Source: Candidatus Acidiferrales bacterium (GTDB taxonomy: Bacteria; Acidobacteriota; Terriglobia; Acidiferrales; UBA7541). Taken from it: a stretch of 54,397 nucleotides of DNA. This document shows, piece after piece, positions 42,237 through 50,921 of the stretch (positions are counted from its first letter, which is position 1; each line of letters starts with the position of its first letter). The translations under genes were made by a program, and so were the position numbers. The stretch spans positions 1 through 54,397 of the forward strand of contig JARLGK010000232.1 of NCBI GenBank assembly GCA_031296075.1. The letters run 5' to 3'. The notes under the pieces are model-generated. The model was not told the DNA's origin and did no database searches. It was given only the letters and a program-made list of their open reading frames with translations.

Positions 42237-43409
42237 ATGCCTTCATTTCCCGGAGTTGATTTCCTAGATTTCGATTCCCTGCTGAGCGACGAAGAAAAGC
42301 TGGCCAGGAAAACGGTTCGGCAGTTTGTGGACGAACAGGTGCTGCCAATCATCGCCCAGCACGACCGCGAGGGAACCTTTCCGCTGCAGCTCGTGCCCGA
42401 GATGGCGAAGTTGGGGCTTTTCGGCGCGAACCTGAAGGGCTACGGCTGCGCGGAAATGTCCAACGTGGAATACGGTGTGGTCACGCAGGAGCTGGAACGC
42501 GGCGACTCCGGGCTTCGCAGTTTCGCCTCCGTGCAGTCCGGGCTGGTGATGTACCCCATTCACGCGTTCGGCTCGGACGCGCAGAAGGAAAAATGGCTGC
42601 CGCTGCTGCAACAAGGGAAAGCGATCGGTTGCTTCGGTCTCACCGAGCCGCAATTCGGCTCCAATCCCGGCGGGATGCTGACCCGCGCGGTGAAAAAGGG
42701 CGACAGCTACGTCCTCAACGGCGAAAAGATGTGGATCACGAACGGCTCGATCGCGGACGTCGCAGTCATCTGGGCGAAATGCGAAGACGGCAAGATTCGC
42801 GGCTTCCTGGTGGAGAAGGGCACGACCGGTTTCAAAGCGTGGACCATTCATGGAAAGCAATCACTGCGCGCCTCGGTGACCTCTGGGCTGGCGATGAGCG
42901 ACTGCAAGATTCCGGCCGCAAACGTGCTGCCCGGAGTCGAGGGCCTGCGAGGACCGCTATCGTGCCTTGACCAGGCGCGGTACGGCATCGGCTGGGGCGC
43001 TATCGGCGCCGCCATGGCTTGCTACGACACCGCGCTCGGTTACGCCAAGCAGCGGAAACAATTCAACGACCGCCCGATCGCTTCGCACCAGCTGGTGCAG
43101 GAAAAACTGGTCTGGATGATCACGGAAATCACCAAGGCGCAATTCCTCGCCTTGCAAGTGGGACGCCTGAAGGACCGGGGGCGCGTGCATCCGTCGCACA
43201 TTTCCATGCTGAAAATGAACAATGTGTGGATGGCGCGCGAAGTGGCGCGCATGGCGCGGGAAATCCTCGGCGCCAATGGGATCGTGGACGACTACGGCAT
43301 CATGCGCCATATGAACAACCTCGAGTCGGTGTACACCTACGAGGGTACTCATGATATCCACAAGCTGGTCATCGGCGAACGCATCACGGGCATTGCCGCA
43401 TACGTCTGA
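42237..43409 (+). CDS. gcdH: Glutaryl-CoA dehydrogenase-like acyl-CoA dehydrogenase
   Basis: 390 residues. GCAEMSNVEYGVVTQELERG, FGLTEPQFGSNPGGM and the C-terminal ESVYTYEGTHDIHKLVIG are characteristic of glutaryl-CoA dehydrogenases; the catalytic base is the glutamate of YEGTHD near residue 370. The FAD enzyme oxidises and decarboxylates glutaryl-CoA to crotonyl-CoA in lysine and tryptophan breakdown. A non-decarboxylating relative cannot be excluded. AGGAGATAACCG precedes the ATG. The 282 bases between this gene and the divergent kinase hold no gene I can support; a TAGAAT at about 42211 is a possible -10. Confidence 0.9.
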   Translation: MPSFPGVDFLDFDSLLSDEEKLARKTVRQFVDEQVLPIIAQHDREGTFPLQLVPEMAKLGLFGANLKGYGCAEMSNVEYGVVTQELERGDSGLRSFASVQSGLVMYPIHAFGSDAQKEKWLPLLQQGKAIGCFGLTEPQFGSNPGGMLTRAVKKGDSYVLNGEKMWITNGSIADVAVIWAKCEDGKIRGFLVEKGTTGFKAWTIHGKQSLRASVTSGLAMSDCKIPAANVLPGVEGLRGPLSCLDQARYGIGWGAIGAAMACYDTALGYAKQRKQFNDRPIASHQLVQEKLVWMITEITKAQFLALQVGRLKDRGRVHPSHISMLKMNNVWMAREVARMAREILGANGIVDDYGIMRHMNNLESVYTYEGTHDIHKLVIGERITGIAAYV

Positions 43410-43520
43410 TCCGCGCAATCCCCGGCTGAAAAATCGACTGGGCTGCGTAAGAATTAGGATTATCATGACACCGGGTGGCGGTCCTTTTCCGGCAGAATCC
43501 TGAATCTTCAAGGAGTGATC

Positions 43521-44507
43521 GTGGAGATAGAACTAAGCCTGGAATTCTTGCGCGTTGTGGAGCGGGCGGCCATCGCGTCGGCTCACACCATGGGCCTGGG
43601 TGACCGTCACGGTTCCGATCAGGCCGCCGTCCAAGCGATGCGCTCTGAAATGGACACGGTCGGCATGGACGCGACCATCGTGATCGGCGAAGGCGAGCGC
43701 GATGAAGCCCCGATGCTCTACATCGGGGAAAAGGTCGGCGCGGCGGGACACGAAAAGAGCCGCAAATACCCCCAGATTGATATCGCCGTGGACCCCCTCG
43801 AGGGCACGAATCTTTGCGCCACGGGCGAGCCGAATGCCATCGTGGTACTGGCCGCGAGCGATCGCGGCGGGCTCCTGCACGCGCCCGACCTATACATGGA
43901 GAAGCTCATCGTCGGCCCGGCATGCAAGGGCGCGGTCGAGCTGGACGCCCCGGTGAAGCACAATCTCGCCGCGATCGCGAAGAGGCTGGACCGCGAGATC
44001 GAGGACCTGGTGATCATCGTCCTCGATCGCCCGAGACACGAGAAGCTGATTGCGGATATCCGTGCGACCGGCGCGCGCATCCGACTGATTTCCGACGGCG
44101 ACCTTTCGGCCGGCATCACCGCCGCGGTTTCAAATATGGGCGTTCACGCGGTGATGGGTACCGGAGGCGCTCCGGAGGGGGTGCTGACGGCTGCGGCGCT
44201 GCGATGCTTGAATGGCCAGATTCTCGGCCGCCTGGTTGCGTCCAAGCCGGAACACCACGAACGCCTCGCGCAAATGGGTATCAAGGATGCGAAGCGGATT
44301 TACGACACGCAAGACCTGGCGCCCGGGAAAAACATCATTTTTGCCTGTACGGGAGTGACCGGCGGTAATCTGCTCCGCGGCGTGCGGTTCTTCGGCGATG
44401 GGACGCGTACCCAGTCGCTGATCATGACCCACGACCACCGGCAGGTGCGGTTTATCGATTCCGTCCATCTCGAAAAGGGAGCGGACGTGAAGGTGCAGTT
44501 CTACTAG
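43521..44507 (+). CDS. glpX: Fructose-1,6-bisphosphatase class II
   Basis: 328 residues. [17 protein letters not shown] and [12 protein letters not shown] are the metal-binding signatures of the lithium-sensitive phosphatase superfamily, and [18 protein letters not shown] is typical of GlpX. It hydrolyses fructose 1,6-bisphosphate in gluconeogenesis. The open frame begins with a GTG at 43515, but that codon lies within the AAGGAG ribosome binding site; GTG at 43521 has the right five-base spacing and is chosen. A strong terminator follows its stop. Confidence 0.93.
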   Translation: MEIELSLEFLRVVERAAIASAHTMGLGDRHGSDQAAVQAMRSEMDTVGMDATIVIGEGERDEAPMLYIGEKVGAAGHEKSRKYPQIDIAVDPLEGTNLCATGEPNAIVVLAASDRGGLLHAPDLYMEKLIVGPACKGAVELDAPVKHNLAAIAKRLDREIEDLVIIVLDRPRHEKLIADIRATGARIRLISDGDLSAGITAAVSNMGVHAVMGTGGAPEGVLTAAALRCLNGQILGRLVASKPEHHERLAQMGIKDAKRIYDTQDLAPGKNIIFACTGVTGGNLLRGVRFFGDGTRTQSLIMTHDHRQVRFIDSVHLEKGADVKVQFY

Positions 44508-44520
44508 CAAGCAACCCAAT

Positions 44521-44565
44521 CGGTCGGACGCGCGACTCGCACGCGTCCGACCGGTTTTGATTTTG
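44521..44565 (+). terminator. Strong intrinsic terminator after glpX
   Basis: CGGTCGGACGCG (44521-44532) pairs perfectly over 12 bp with CGCGTCCGACCG (44542-44553) around a nine-base loop, then GTTTTGATTTT. It begins 13 bases after the glpX stop. The convergent XRE regulator gene ends at 44583, so it may serve both directions weakly. Confidence 0.88.
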
Positions 44566-44582
44566 ACGTTGCCGCTACCGTT

Positions 44583-45236
44583 CTAGCGGTGAATGGCGGT
44601 CGCGACGTGTCCGCCCTGAACCTGCCGGCGCGGCACTTGGGGCATCCGTTCCGCGGGCTGAGGAGCTAGCGGGCGCACGATATGATTCGTGCTGACGTGC
44701 TCGCTGATCGCCTGCAGCCTTTTCAGAATGCCCTGCCACTGAGTCCAATCAAGCTGCCGCAAAAACGGACGAAGCCCTTGAATGAACGGGTCCTCGAGAA
44801 CCGTTTCGCCGTTTGTCTCCGGCACGAAGAAGCGATTCAGGCCAACACCCAAAGCTTCGGCAATCTTCTCGAGCGTGCCGAGGCTGGGAGTCATCTGCCC
44901 GCTTTCGATCCGGGACAAATACGAGCGGGAAACGCGAGAGCGTGCTTGTAGCTGGCTCTGCGTCATTCCGCGCGATTCTCGCAACTGCCGGATGCGCTGG
45001 CCGATGTTCTCGACAGTCTCGCGATTCGGCCAGTTCTCAAACAGTTGACGGTCATCCCCTGGCAAGTCTTGTGGCGACGGCGTCGGGATGACGAACGTCA
45101 CCTTCGGGGGCAGTAAACGCAAACACCGACGGCAATTGCCCGTCCGCGTGCGGTACTGCACCAACCCGCATACTTGACAGCGGATGACTTCTCGATCCAT
45201 GTCCATGCTGGTTGCTATGCTATCTTTTTCCGCCAC
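44583..45236 (-). CDS. XRE-family regulator with N-terminal zinc ribbon
   Basis: 217 residues. C20-x2-C23 and C35-x2-C38 form a small zinc ribbon (RCQVCGLVQ, NCRRCLR). A Cro/C1-type helix-turn-helix lies near residues 78-135: RIRQLRESRGMTQSQLQARS and SRSYLSRIESGQMTPSLGTLEKIA. The C-terminal part is helical and then proline-rich. GTG at 45236 is accepted because GAGGAG lies five bases upstream. The target is unknown; its own divergent promoter region faces the LolA-like gene. Confidence 0.87.
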   Translation of the reverse strand: MAEKDSIATSMDMDREVIRCQVCGLVQYRTRTGNCRRCLRLLPPKVTFVIPTPSPQDLPGDDRQLFENWPNRETVENIGQRIRQLRESRGMTQSQLQARSRVSRSYLSRIESGQMTPSLGTLEKIAEALGVGLNRFFVPETNGETVLEDPFIQGLRPFLRQLDWTQWQGILKRLQAISEHVSTNHIVRPLAPQPAERMPQVPRRQVQGGHVATAIHR

Positions 45237-45566
45237 CGGTCTCCTCGCAGACTATTCCCGGCGATGCGAAAGGGGAGGAACGACTACCTCAGGGGGAAGG
45301 CAGAAACGGCGCGCAGTGCATTCTCCATAGAGTGCCATTTCTTGTCAAGCCTTTTCTCCCTGCTCCCACGATCTAATTTTAACCCCGCCGCACAGAGCAT
45401 TACAAATCAAACGGATGCCGCCGGGCGGGCGCGCCTCGAAGCTCGCCCGGCGAGCCATAGACACCGTCTGTCCACTGCCAAACGTCGCGTGCGGACACAT
45501 TTGCGCTCCTTTTCACTGTGCTATCATGGTTCGCACGCTATCGAACGTTTGATTTTTGGGGGGCAA
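45237..45566. other. 330-base divergent intergenic region
   Basis: No credible gene. It separates the XRE regulator from the LolA-like gene and must hold both promoters. The only recognisable element is TGCTATCAT at 45519-45527, an extended -10 box pointing toward the LolA-like gene, with a possible TTTGCG -35 at about 45500. The TTG start of that gene is preceded by six G residues at 45558-45563. Confidence 0.4.
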
Positions 45567-46274
45567 TTGTTCATCGGAAAAAGCCGGGGAGCCACGATCG
45601 CCCTATGCGCCATGATTTGGTTGGCCTCCGGCCTTTTTGCGGTGCAGGCGCAGAATCGCACTGCATGGACCCTCGACGGCGTCCTCCGGCAGATGGACGC
45701 CGAGGCCAAGGACTTCCACAGCCTTTCCGCCGACATCGAGCGCACCAAAGTCACCGTCGTGGTGAATGATCACTCGACCGAAGCAGGGAGCATTCAGGTC
45801 CGGGGCGATAAGATGCTGCTGGAGTTCAAGGCGCCCAACGCGCGCACGATTCTAAGGACAGGCGACAACCTGTACATCTATACGCCGGGCCTGAACCGCG
45901 TCGAGGAATACAATCTGGGCAAGAACCGCGCGCTAGTGGACCAGTTTCTGCTTTTGGGATTCGGCACCGAAAGCAAGGATCTGCAGAAGGGCTATCTGGT
46001 CGCGCTGCTAAAGGAGGATAAGCTCGACGACAAGAAGACAATCGAGCTGGAATTGACTCCGAAATCGGACGCTGTGCGAAACCAAATCGCCAAGATCCAG
46101 ATTTGGCTGGATGAATCCAGCTGGCTGCCCGTGCAGCAGGAGTTCTACGAGGCCGGATCGGGCGACTATTCCATCGTTCACTACTCAAAGGTCGTGCGGA
46201 ACCCGGGATTGCCGGATTCAAAGTTCAAACCGCATTGGCCCAAAGGCACGGAAAGAATCAAACCGCAGGGCTGA
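45567..46274 (+). CDS. LolA-like outer-membrane lipoprotein carrier/sorting protein
   Basis: 235 residues. A signal peptide (FIGKSRGATIALCAMIWLAS, cleaved near VQAQ) is followed by a LolA/LolB-like fold: LRQMDAEAKDFHSLSADIERTKV, KMLLEFKAPNARTILRTGDNLYIYTPGLN and IQIWLDESSWLPVQQEFYEAG. It would bind lipid or lipoprotein acyl chains in the periplasm; specific LolA function is not proven. The chosen start, TTG 45567, gives a normal signal peptide and follows GGGGGG. The open frame from 45174 overlaps the regulator and is rejected. Confidence 0.82.
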   Translation: MFIGKSRGATIALCAMIWLASGLFAVQAQNRTAWTLDGVLRQMDAEAKDFHSLSADIERTKVTVVVNDHSTEAGSIQVRGDKMLLEFKAPNARTILRTGDNLYIYTPGLNRVEEYNLGKNRALVDQFLLLGFGTESKDLQKGYLVALLKEDKLDDKKTIELELTPKSDAVRNQIAKIQIWLDESSWLPVQQEFYEAGSGDYSIVHYSKVVRNPGLPDSKFKPHWPKGTERIKPQG

Positions 46275-46325
46275 ACCATCCTGGGCCGGACCGGAAAAGG
46301 ACAAACCCCGCTTCGATCTTTGCTG

Positions 46326-47474
46326 CTACGGCCGCGCCGCCTTCCCTTCCCTCTCAAGCAATTCGCGTTTGCGTTGGATGCCCCAGCGATATCCCGCCAG
46401 ATTGCCGTCTTGCCGGACCACGCGATGGCAGGGCACCACGACGGACACTGGATTTGTGGCGCAGGCGCGCGCGACTGCGCGAACCGCGGCCGGGCGTCCG
46501 ATGGCACGCGCGACCTCCGTGTAAGTCTTCGTGGCTCCGTGCGGAATCTTTCGGAGTTCTTCCCAGACGCGCCGCTGGAATGCCGTGGCCTGCACATCGG
46601 TCGGCAAATCGAGGTGCGGTTCCTGTCCTCGCAGATGAGCGAGGATATGTCCGACCCATTCACCGAGTTTTCCACGGCCCTTGGCGCCTTGTCCCGGGGC
46701 GTCTGGGATAAGACCCGCGCCGGGGTATTCCTTCCGCAGCGCCGCGCGAAGGGCGCCATCGGATTCGCCCAAATAGAGCGCGCTGATTCCGCGGTTTGTT
46801 GCGCCGACGAGCAGCCGGCCGAGCGGCGAACCCACAATCGCGTAGTGAATTTTCATTCCGGTGCCGCCCCGGCCATACGCGGCGGGCGTCATGCCGAGGT
46901 GCGACGGTGCCCGTTCATATAGCCGGCTCGACGAGCCAAATCCTGCCTCATACAATGCGGTGGTCACGTTATCTCCTCTTTTCAGTCGCGACTTCAGCCG
47001 GCGCATTCGCTGCGCATCGGCGTATTGCCGCGGAGTGATGCCCATCGCGCTGCGAAATGCGCGATCGAGCTGATGGGGGCTCATGCCCACGGGCGTGCTG
47101 AGCGCCGCGAGCGTTAGTTGGGCGTCGCTGCGAACGTCCATGCCGGGGTCGGCCAGGATACGCGCCTCGATTTCGCGGCAGATGCGCGCGACGGTCTCGA
47201 TCCTCGCGTCCCGCATCGGAAACGCGCGCGGGTGACAGCGCCTGCACTCCCGAAATCCCTTCTGCTCGGCAGCTTCCGGAAGCGGAAAGAAGACGACCTG
47301 CTCGCGCCGGGGCTTGCGCGAGGGGCACGACGGCCGGCAGTAAATCCCGGTCGAGCGCACGGCGTAAACGAATGCGCCGTCCGCGCTGCGGTCGCGGGCC
47401 TGCACGGCCTGCCAGCGCGAACCGCCATCGTGGCGACCCGTTCCCTGCCGTGCTCGACCTGGATTTCGAAGCAT
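46326..47474 (-). CDS. ada: Ada: methylated-DNA sensing activator and O6-methylguanine methyltransferase
   Basis: 382 residues with all three Ada modules. The N-terminal zinc domain carries C46, C50, C77 and C80 (GIYCRPSC, ECRRC). An AraC-type helix-turn-helix follows (about 95-200, ending SSSRLYERAPSHLGMTPAAY), then the methyltransferase domain with the acceptor cysteine in VVPCHRVVR near residue 349 and KTYTEVARAIGRP. It repairs alkylated DNA and, once methylated, activates repair genes. No alkB or alkA is next to it. Confidence 0.94.
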   Translation of the reverse strand: MLRNPGRARQGTGRHDGGSRWQAVQARDRSADGAFVYAVRSTGIYCRPSCPSRKPRREQVVFFPLPEAAEQKGFRECRRCHPRAFPMRDARIETVARICREIEARILADPGMDVRSDAQLTLAALSTPVGMSPHQLDRAFRSAMGITPRQYADAQRMRRLKSRLKRGDNVTTALYEAGFGSSSRLYERAPSHLGMTPAAYGRGGTGMKIHYAIVGSPLGRLLVGATNRGISALYLGESDGALRAALRKEYPGAGLIPDAPGQGAKGRGKLGEWVGHILAHLRGQEPHLDLPTDVQATAFQRRVWEELRKIPHGATKTYTEVARAIGRPAAVRAVARACATNPVSVVVPCHRVVRQDGNLAGYRWGIQRKRELLEREGKAARP

Positions 47475-47662
47475 CTCTTACCCGCGCCCCGTGAACTGCC
47501 TTGACGCGATCAAGTTAACCGAACCAAAAGCTGCGAACTATCCGAATCTTGCGGTCAAATCCGGTCGGCCCGCGATCGAGGTCTCGGAAACCCGCGTATC
47601 GCCGGCCCTCGCAGGCGCTACACAGAGGGTTACATCATACGGCACTTTTTCTCGATGCCTGG

Positions 47663-47691
47663 TTGACGGTTCAATGGACGTCCCGCATATT
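47663..47691 (+). promoter_or_regulatory. Candidate promoter of the PilZ gene
   Basis: TTGACG (47663-47668) and CATATT (47686-47691) are 17 bases apart, about 50 bases before the ATG chosen for the PilZ-domain gene. It supports that start over the longer frame from 47491. Consensus similarity only. Confidence 0.4.
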
Positions 47692-47742
47692 CGGACAACC
47701 TGTCGAGGGGGTCATCTGTCGGCAGGTCTTGGGGGAAGTGTC

Positions 47743-48237
47743 ATGGGAGCTGTTCCGGAACGCGACGATCGCGCCGCAGTTTCTCCGCTTCGTGAAGTTG
47801 AATCCCGCACAGAATCCGTCACAGCGATATCAGGAAAGCCAGGACCGCGACGCTTCGCGCGAGTCCCGACGCACACGATTGGCGTGGCGTCCGAGCGCCG
47901 GCGCTATCCGCGGGCTTCGCTATCGCTGCCGCTGCGCCTGACGCGAATCGGCGAGGCTGCCGAGCCGGTTCCTGTCACGCTGGTCACGCGAAACATCAGT
48001 TCGAGCGGCGTATGTTTCCTCGCGCCCCGCCAGATCGAGCCCGGCACGGCGATTGAGCTCGAAGTGGCGCTGGTTGACCGCGCGCCCGGCTTCGGCCGAG
48101 TGCAGATGTGCACCGCTGCTCACGTGGTGCGCGCGGAAGACACGGATACGCCCGGCTGGCGAGCTTACGCCGCAAGCTTCGACGATTTCGCTTTGCAGCG
48201 CGACGACGTGCTGCCCATGCGCTACAAGGTTGGGTAG
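47743..48237 (+). CDS. PilZ domain protein
   Basis: 164 residues from the ATG at 47743. After a basic N-terminal stretch, the PilZ domain (about 50-160) starts ERRRYPRASLSLPLRL, giving the RxxxR motif, and contains RNISSSGVCFLAP as the (D/N)xSxxG motif. It would bind c-di-GMP; no output domain is attached. The frame is open back to 47491, but that part shows no domain and includes the promoter-like site at 47663. A GGGGGAA ribosome binding site precedes 47743. Confidence 0.8.
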   Translation: MGAVPERDDRAAVSPLREVESRTESVTAISGKPGPRRFARVPTHTIGVASERRRYPRASLSLPLRLTRIGEAAEPVPVTLVTRNISSSGVCFLAPRQIEPGTAIELEVALVDRAPGFGRVQMCTAAHVVRAEDTDTPGWRAYAASFDDFALQRDDVLPMRYKVG

Positions 48238-48327
48238 CTCGCTTCCCATACTTCGCCACTGATTTTTCGCGCAGCTCCGGCCTGCGCTACACGGGTCCGC
48301 GCGTTCTTCTGATACGATTCCCTTTCG

Positions 48328-48978
48328 ATGGATCAACCACAATTCCGGGCGCGCGTCGTGCTGTTCGATTGGGACGGCACGCTGCTCGATTCCTACGCGG
48401 CCGACCAGCGAGCGTACCTGGCCATGTTTCGCGCCCTGGGAATCGAATGGGGAGTCCGCGAAATTGACCGGCACTATTCTCCCGATTGGTACCACGTCTA
48501 TCGCGCCGCGCGAATTCCGCGCACGGAGTGGGCGCGTGCCGACCGGCTGTGGCGAACGGCTTACCGCGCGGAGCGCCCGGCGCTGTTGCCCGGCGCGCGA
48601 ACCGTGCTGCGCACGCTCATTAGACGCTTTCGCCTGGGCCTGGTGACCAGCGGAAGCCGCGGGCGCGTGCGAAAGCAGCTCCGCGAATTCGAGTTCACGA
48701 AACGTTTTTCCGCGCGCGTTTACAGCGAAGACTCGCTCCGCAAGAAGCCTCACCCCGCGCCGCTCCAGATGGCGTTGCGGATTCTGCGCGCTGCGCCTGA
48801 GGAGTGCGTGTATGTGGGCGATTCGGCGCAGGATATTGAAATGGCGCGCCGCGCGGGAGTGCGAGCCATCGGAGTGCTCGGCCCGTTCCCTACCGCAGAG
48901 CGGATTCGCGCCGCGGAGCCGGATCTCCTGCTGCGCTCGATCCGTGAGCTGCCCCGGTATTTGCGCCGCGCCGATTAA
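48328..48978 (+). CDS. HAD-superfamily phosphatase (phosphoglycolate phosphatase-like)
   Basis: 216 residues with the four HAD motifs: I, VVLFDWDGTLLDS (D14 nucleophile, D16 acid/base); II, GLVTSGSRG; III, SLRKKPHPAPLQ; IV, CVYVGDSAQDIEMA. An alpha-helical C1 cap lies between motifs I and II. The family includes phosphoglycolate phosphatase, pyrophosphatase PpaX and beta-phosphoglucomutase; the substrate cannot be fixed. Motif I begins DWDGT rather than DLDGT. Its end overlaps the next, convergent gene by four bases. Confidence 0.9.
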   Translation: MDQPQFRARVVLFDWDGTLLDSYAADQRAYLAMFRALGIEWGVREIDRHYSPDWYHVYRAARIPRTEWARADRLWRTAYRAERPALLPGARTVLRTLIRRFRLGLVTSGSRGRVRKQLREFEFTKRFSARVYSEDSLRKKPHPAPLQMALRILRAAPEECVYVGDSAQDIEMARRAGVRAIGVLGPFPTAERIRAAEPDLLLRSIRELPRYLRRAD

Positions 48979-49850
48979 TTGCGCGGCGGGGCGGCCGTCG
49001 ACGGCGGCGCTGGCGCTTGCGTCGGAGCGGCTCCGCCCGATGCGTTCGGCTTGAAATCGGTCGAGCGGATCACCAGTCGCAACTGGAATTCCTCTTCGCC
49101 GGCGGCGCCAAAATAGTCATCCGAGGTCGTGTACGTCGGCAGCCAATACTTGTCCTGAAAATTCTCCCGGTACGTCTCGAACAGGCTGAAGGGCAGCTTC
49201 GTGCCCTCGTCGATCAGCTCCGTCACAAACTTTCCGTACGTCTCGACGATGGCGAGGTCGTGATCGTCCACGAACACGACGCCCTGAAACAGGCGCTGCG
49301 TGCGGCTGAACTGTTTCGGCTTCACTTGAAAAACATAGGTGTTGAGCTCGTCGAGCTTCTGCTGGCCGGCGTAGAGAAAATCGTAATTCGCGATCTGGTC
49401 GGACGTGAGAAAGAAAGTCGGCAGCGTCGTGATCGTGCGCACGTCCTCGAACGAATAGTGCGTCAGCTTGAGCGTCGATTCAGCGGGCTTCACGATGCGC
49501 CAGAATCGCTGCCCATCGGGCCGGGTGTACTCCTCGCCGGTCACCGTGAATTTCCCGCCGGGATTGCTCATCTCCTCGATGCGAATTGTCTGCACGAAAT
49601 CGTAGGTTTCGTAAATTTTCCTGGCCGCGTCCTCATTCGCCGCGAATCTGCGGATGATCTCTTGTTGCGGTATGGGCGGCGGCCCGGGATGCGGTACCGA
49701 AGGGACGCGCCTCACTTCGAACTTCGGCGGGGGCCCCAGCGGGCCCTGATTGTCTTGCGCGCACACTGGAAGCGCGGCGCTTGCCACGAAAATCGCGAGC
49801 AGTGCCGCTGAAAGTGTGAGCTGCCACGTGGATGAGGTCATTCCAGGCAT
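48975..49850 (-). CDS. Secreted LolA/LolB-like hypothetical protein
   Basis: 291 residues from the ATG at 49850 (a second ATG at 49841 is possible). A signal peptide ends near ALPVCAQ, then a Pro-rich stretch and a beta-rich domain: YETYDFVQTIRIEEM, FTVTGEEYTRPDGQRFWRIV, YVFQVKPKQFSRTQRLFQGVVFVD and LPFSLFETYRENFQDKYWLPTY. This pattern resembles the MucB/RseB/LolA fold of outer-membrane lipoprotein-sorting proteins. The C-terminus is a low-complexity Pro/Ala tail. The earlier start at 49928 would place a 26-residue extension before the signal. Confidence 0.72.
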   Translation of the reverse strand: MPGMTSSTWQLTLSAALLAIFVASAALPVCAQDNQGPLGPPPKFEVRRVPSVPHPGPPPIPQQEIIRRFAANEDAARKIYETYDFVQTIRIEEMSNPGGKFTVTGEEYTRPDGQRFWRIVKPAESTLKLTHYSFEDVRTITTLPTFFLTSDQIANYDFLYAGQQKLDELNTYVFQVKPKQFSRTQRLFQGVVFVDDHDLAIVETYGKFVTELIDEGTKLPFSLFETYRENFQDKYWLPTYTTSDDYFGAAGEEEFQLRLVIRSTDFKPNASGGAAPTQAPAPPSTAAPPRN

Positions 49851-50005
49851 TAGATGCGCGATCCGCCCTTTCCGTTGAGGCCGGACGGACGCGACGCACG
49901 CGAAAAATATCACACCTTCCGCGCACACCGGCTGAAAAAGACAGGCTCGCGGCGGCCGGTGCTCTGTTAAAATCGCGCGTTTGCAGTTCCGGGGCTGAAT
50001 CCGTC

Positions 50006-50299
50006 GTGCACGAAGAACGGAACGCGAAGCGCTACTACGTCAGCGGAATGGTGCAGGGTGTCGGCTACCGCTACTTCGCCGAGCGCGCCGCCATGCACCT
50101 GAAAGTGATGGGATACGTTCGGAATCTTCGCGACGGCCGCGTCGAAGTGTACGCTATCGCGCCGGCGGAGACGCTGGCGGCGCTGCGGAGGGACCTCGAA
50201 CGCGGTCCGTATGGGGCCACCGTCACGAGCGTGACCGAGGAAGAAGCGGTGGTCGAGCCGAGATTTGCCGATGAGTTTTCGATCGAGTACGACGCCTGA
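50006..50299 (+). CDS. Acylphosphatase
   Basis: 97 residues. RYYVSGMVQGVGYRYF holds the catalytic R22 in the phosphate-binding loop and YVRNLRDGRVEVYA holds N40; both invariant residues are present. It hydrolyses acyl phosphates such as carbamoyl phosphate or acetyl phosphate. The GTG at 50006 is the closest start before the domain; the open frame from 49832 crosses the promoter region of the divergent gene. A possible -10 (TTAAAAT near 49967) supports this. It is followed by apt 18 bases later and is probably cotranscribed with it. Confidence 0.9.
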   Translation: MHEERNAKRYYVSGMVQGVGYRYFAERAAMHLKVMGYVRNLRDGRVEVYAIAPAETLAALRRDLERGPYGATVTSVTEEEAVVEPRFADEFSIEYDA

Positions 50300-50317
50300 C
50301 GCCGGGAAGAGGAGACG

Positions 50318-50839
50318 ATGGACGACCTGAAGAAAATGATCCGCGAAATTCCGGATTATCCGAAGCCGGGGATCTTGTTTTACGACCTGACGACATTGTT
50401 GCAGGACGGAAAGGGATTCCACTCACTAGTGGACAAGCTCTGCGAGCACTACGGCGGGCAACCCGTGGACGTGGTCGCCGGAATCGAAGCGCGCGGGTTC
50501 ATCTTCGCTCCGGCGCTCGCCTACCGCCTGGGCGCGGGATTTGTTCCGGTGCGCAAGCCGAAAAAGTTGCCGTGGAAAACCGCGTCGGTCACCTATCAGC
50601 TCGAATACGGCAGCGACCAGCTCGAAATCCATCAGGACGCGGTCAAAAAGGGCCAGCGCGTCCTCCTGTGCGACGACTTGCTCGCCACCGGAGGCACTGC
50701 GGCGGCTGCAATCAACCTGGTGCGCCAGCTCGGCGGCGACATTGTCGGCGCCGCATTCGCCGTGGAATTGAATTTTCTGCACGGACGTTCGAAGCTGCCC
50801 GGCGTGGATGTGTTTTCCCTGCTGAAGTACGACAGCTAG
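50318..50839 (+). CDS. apt: Adenine phosphoribosyltransferase
   Basis: 173 residues, standard Apt size. The PRPP-binding motif [14 protein letters not shown] lies at 115-128; [20 protein letters not shown] and [19 protein letters not shown] are typical of Apt, as is VRKPKKLPW. It salvages adenine to AMP with PRPP. GGGAAGAGGAG precedes the ATG. It converges on rlmB across an AT- and purine-rich inverted repeat. Confidence 0.95.
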   Translation: MDDLKKMIREIPDYPKPGILFYDLTTLLQDGKGFHSLVDKLCEHYGGQPVDVVAGIEARGFIFAPALAYRLGAGFVPVRKPKKLPWKTASVTYQLEYGSDQLEIHQDAVKKGQRVLLCDDLLATGGTAAAAINLVRQLGGDIVGAAFAVELNFLHGRSKLPGVDVFSLLKYDS

Positions 50840-50921
50840 CAGAAAAGGAAGTTGGAAGAGAGAAAATGGAAAGTGCGGGACCATTCTAGGTTCCCACATT
50901 CACTTTTCCATTTTCCGTTTT
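50840..50921. repeat. Purine-rich imperfect inverted repeat between convergent genes
   Basis: After the apt stop, the plus strand is almost pure purine (AGAAAAGG, GAGAGAAAATGGAAAGTG) to about 50876. After a short GC-containing loop it turns pyrimidine-rich (CACTTTTCCATTTTCC and on to TTCTG). GAAAATGGAAAGTG and CACTTTTCCATTTTC pair with one bulge. The T-runs on both strands make it a likely bidirectional terminator for apt and rlmB. Confidence 0.55.

Noticed and set aside
47549-47941. Alternative frame of 130 codons ahead of the PilZ domain
   Set aside because: Contains a short hydrophobic stretch, but overlaps the PilZ N-terminus and promoter; no ribosome binding site.
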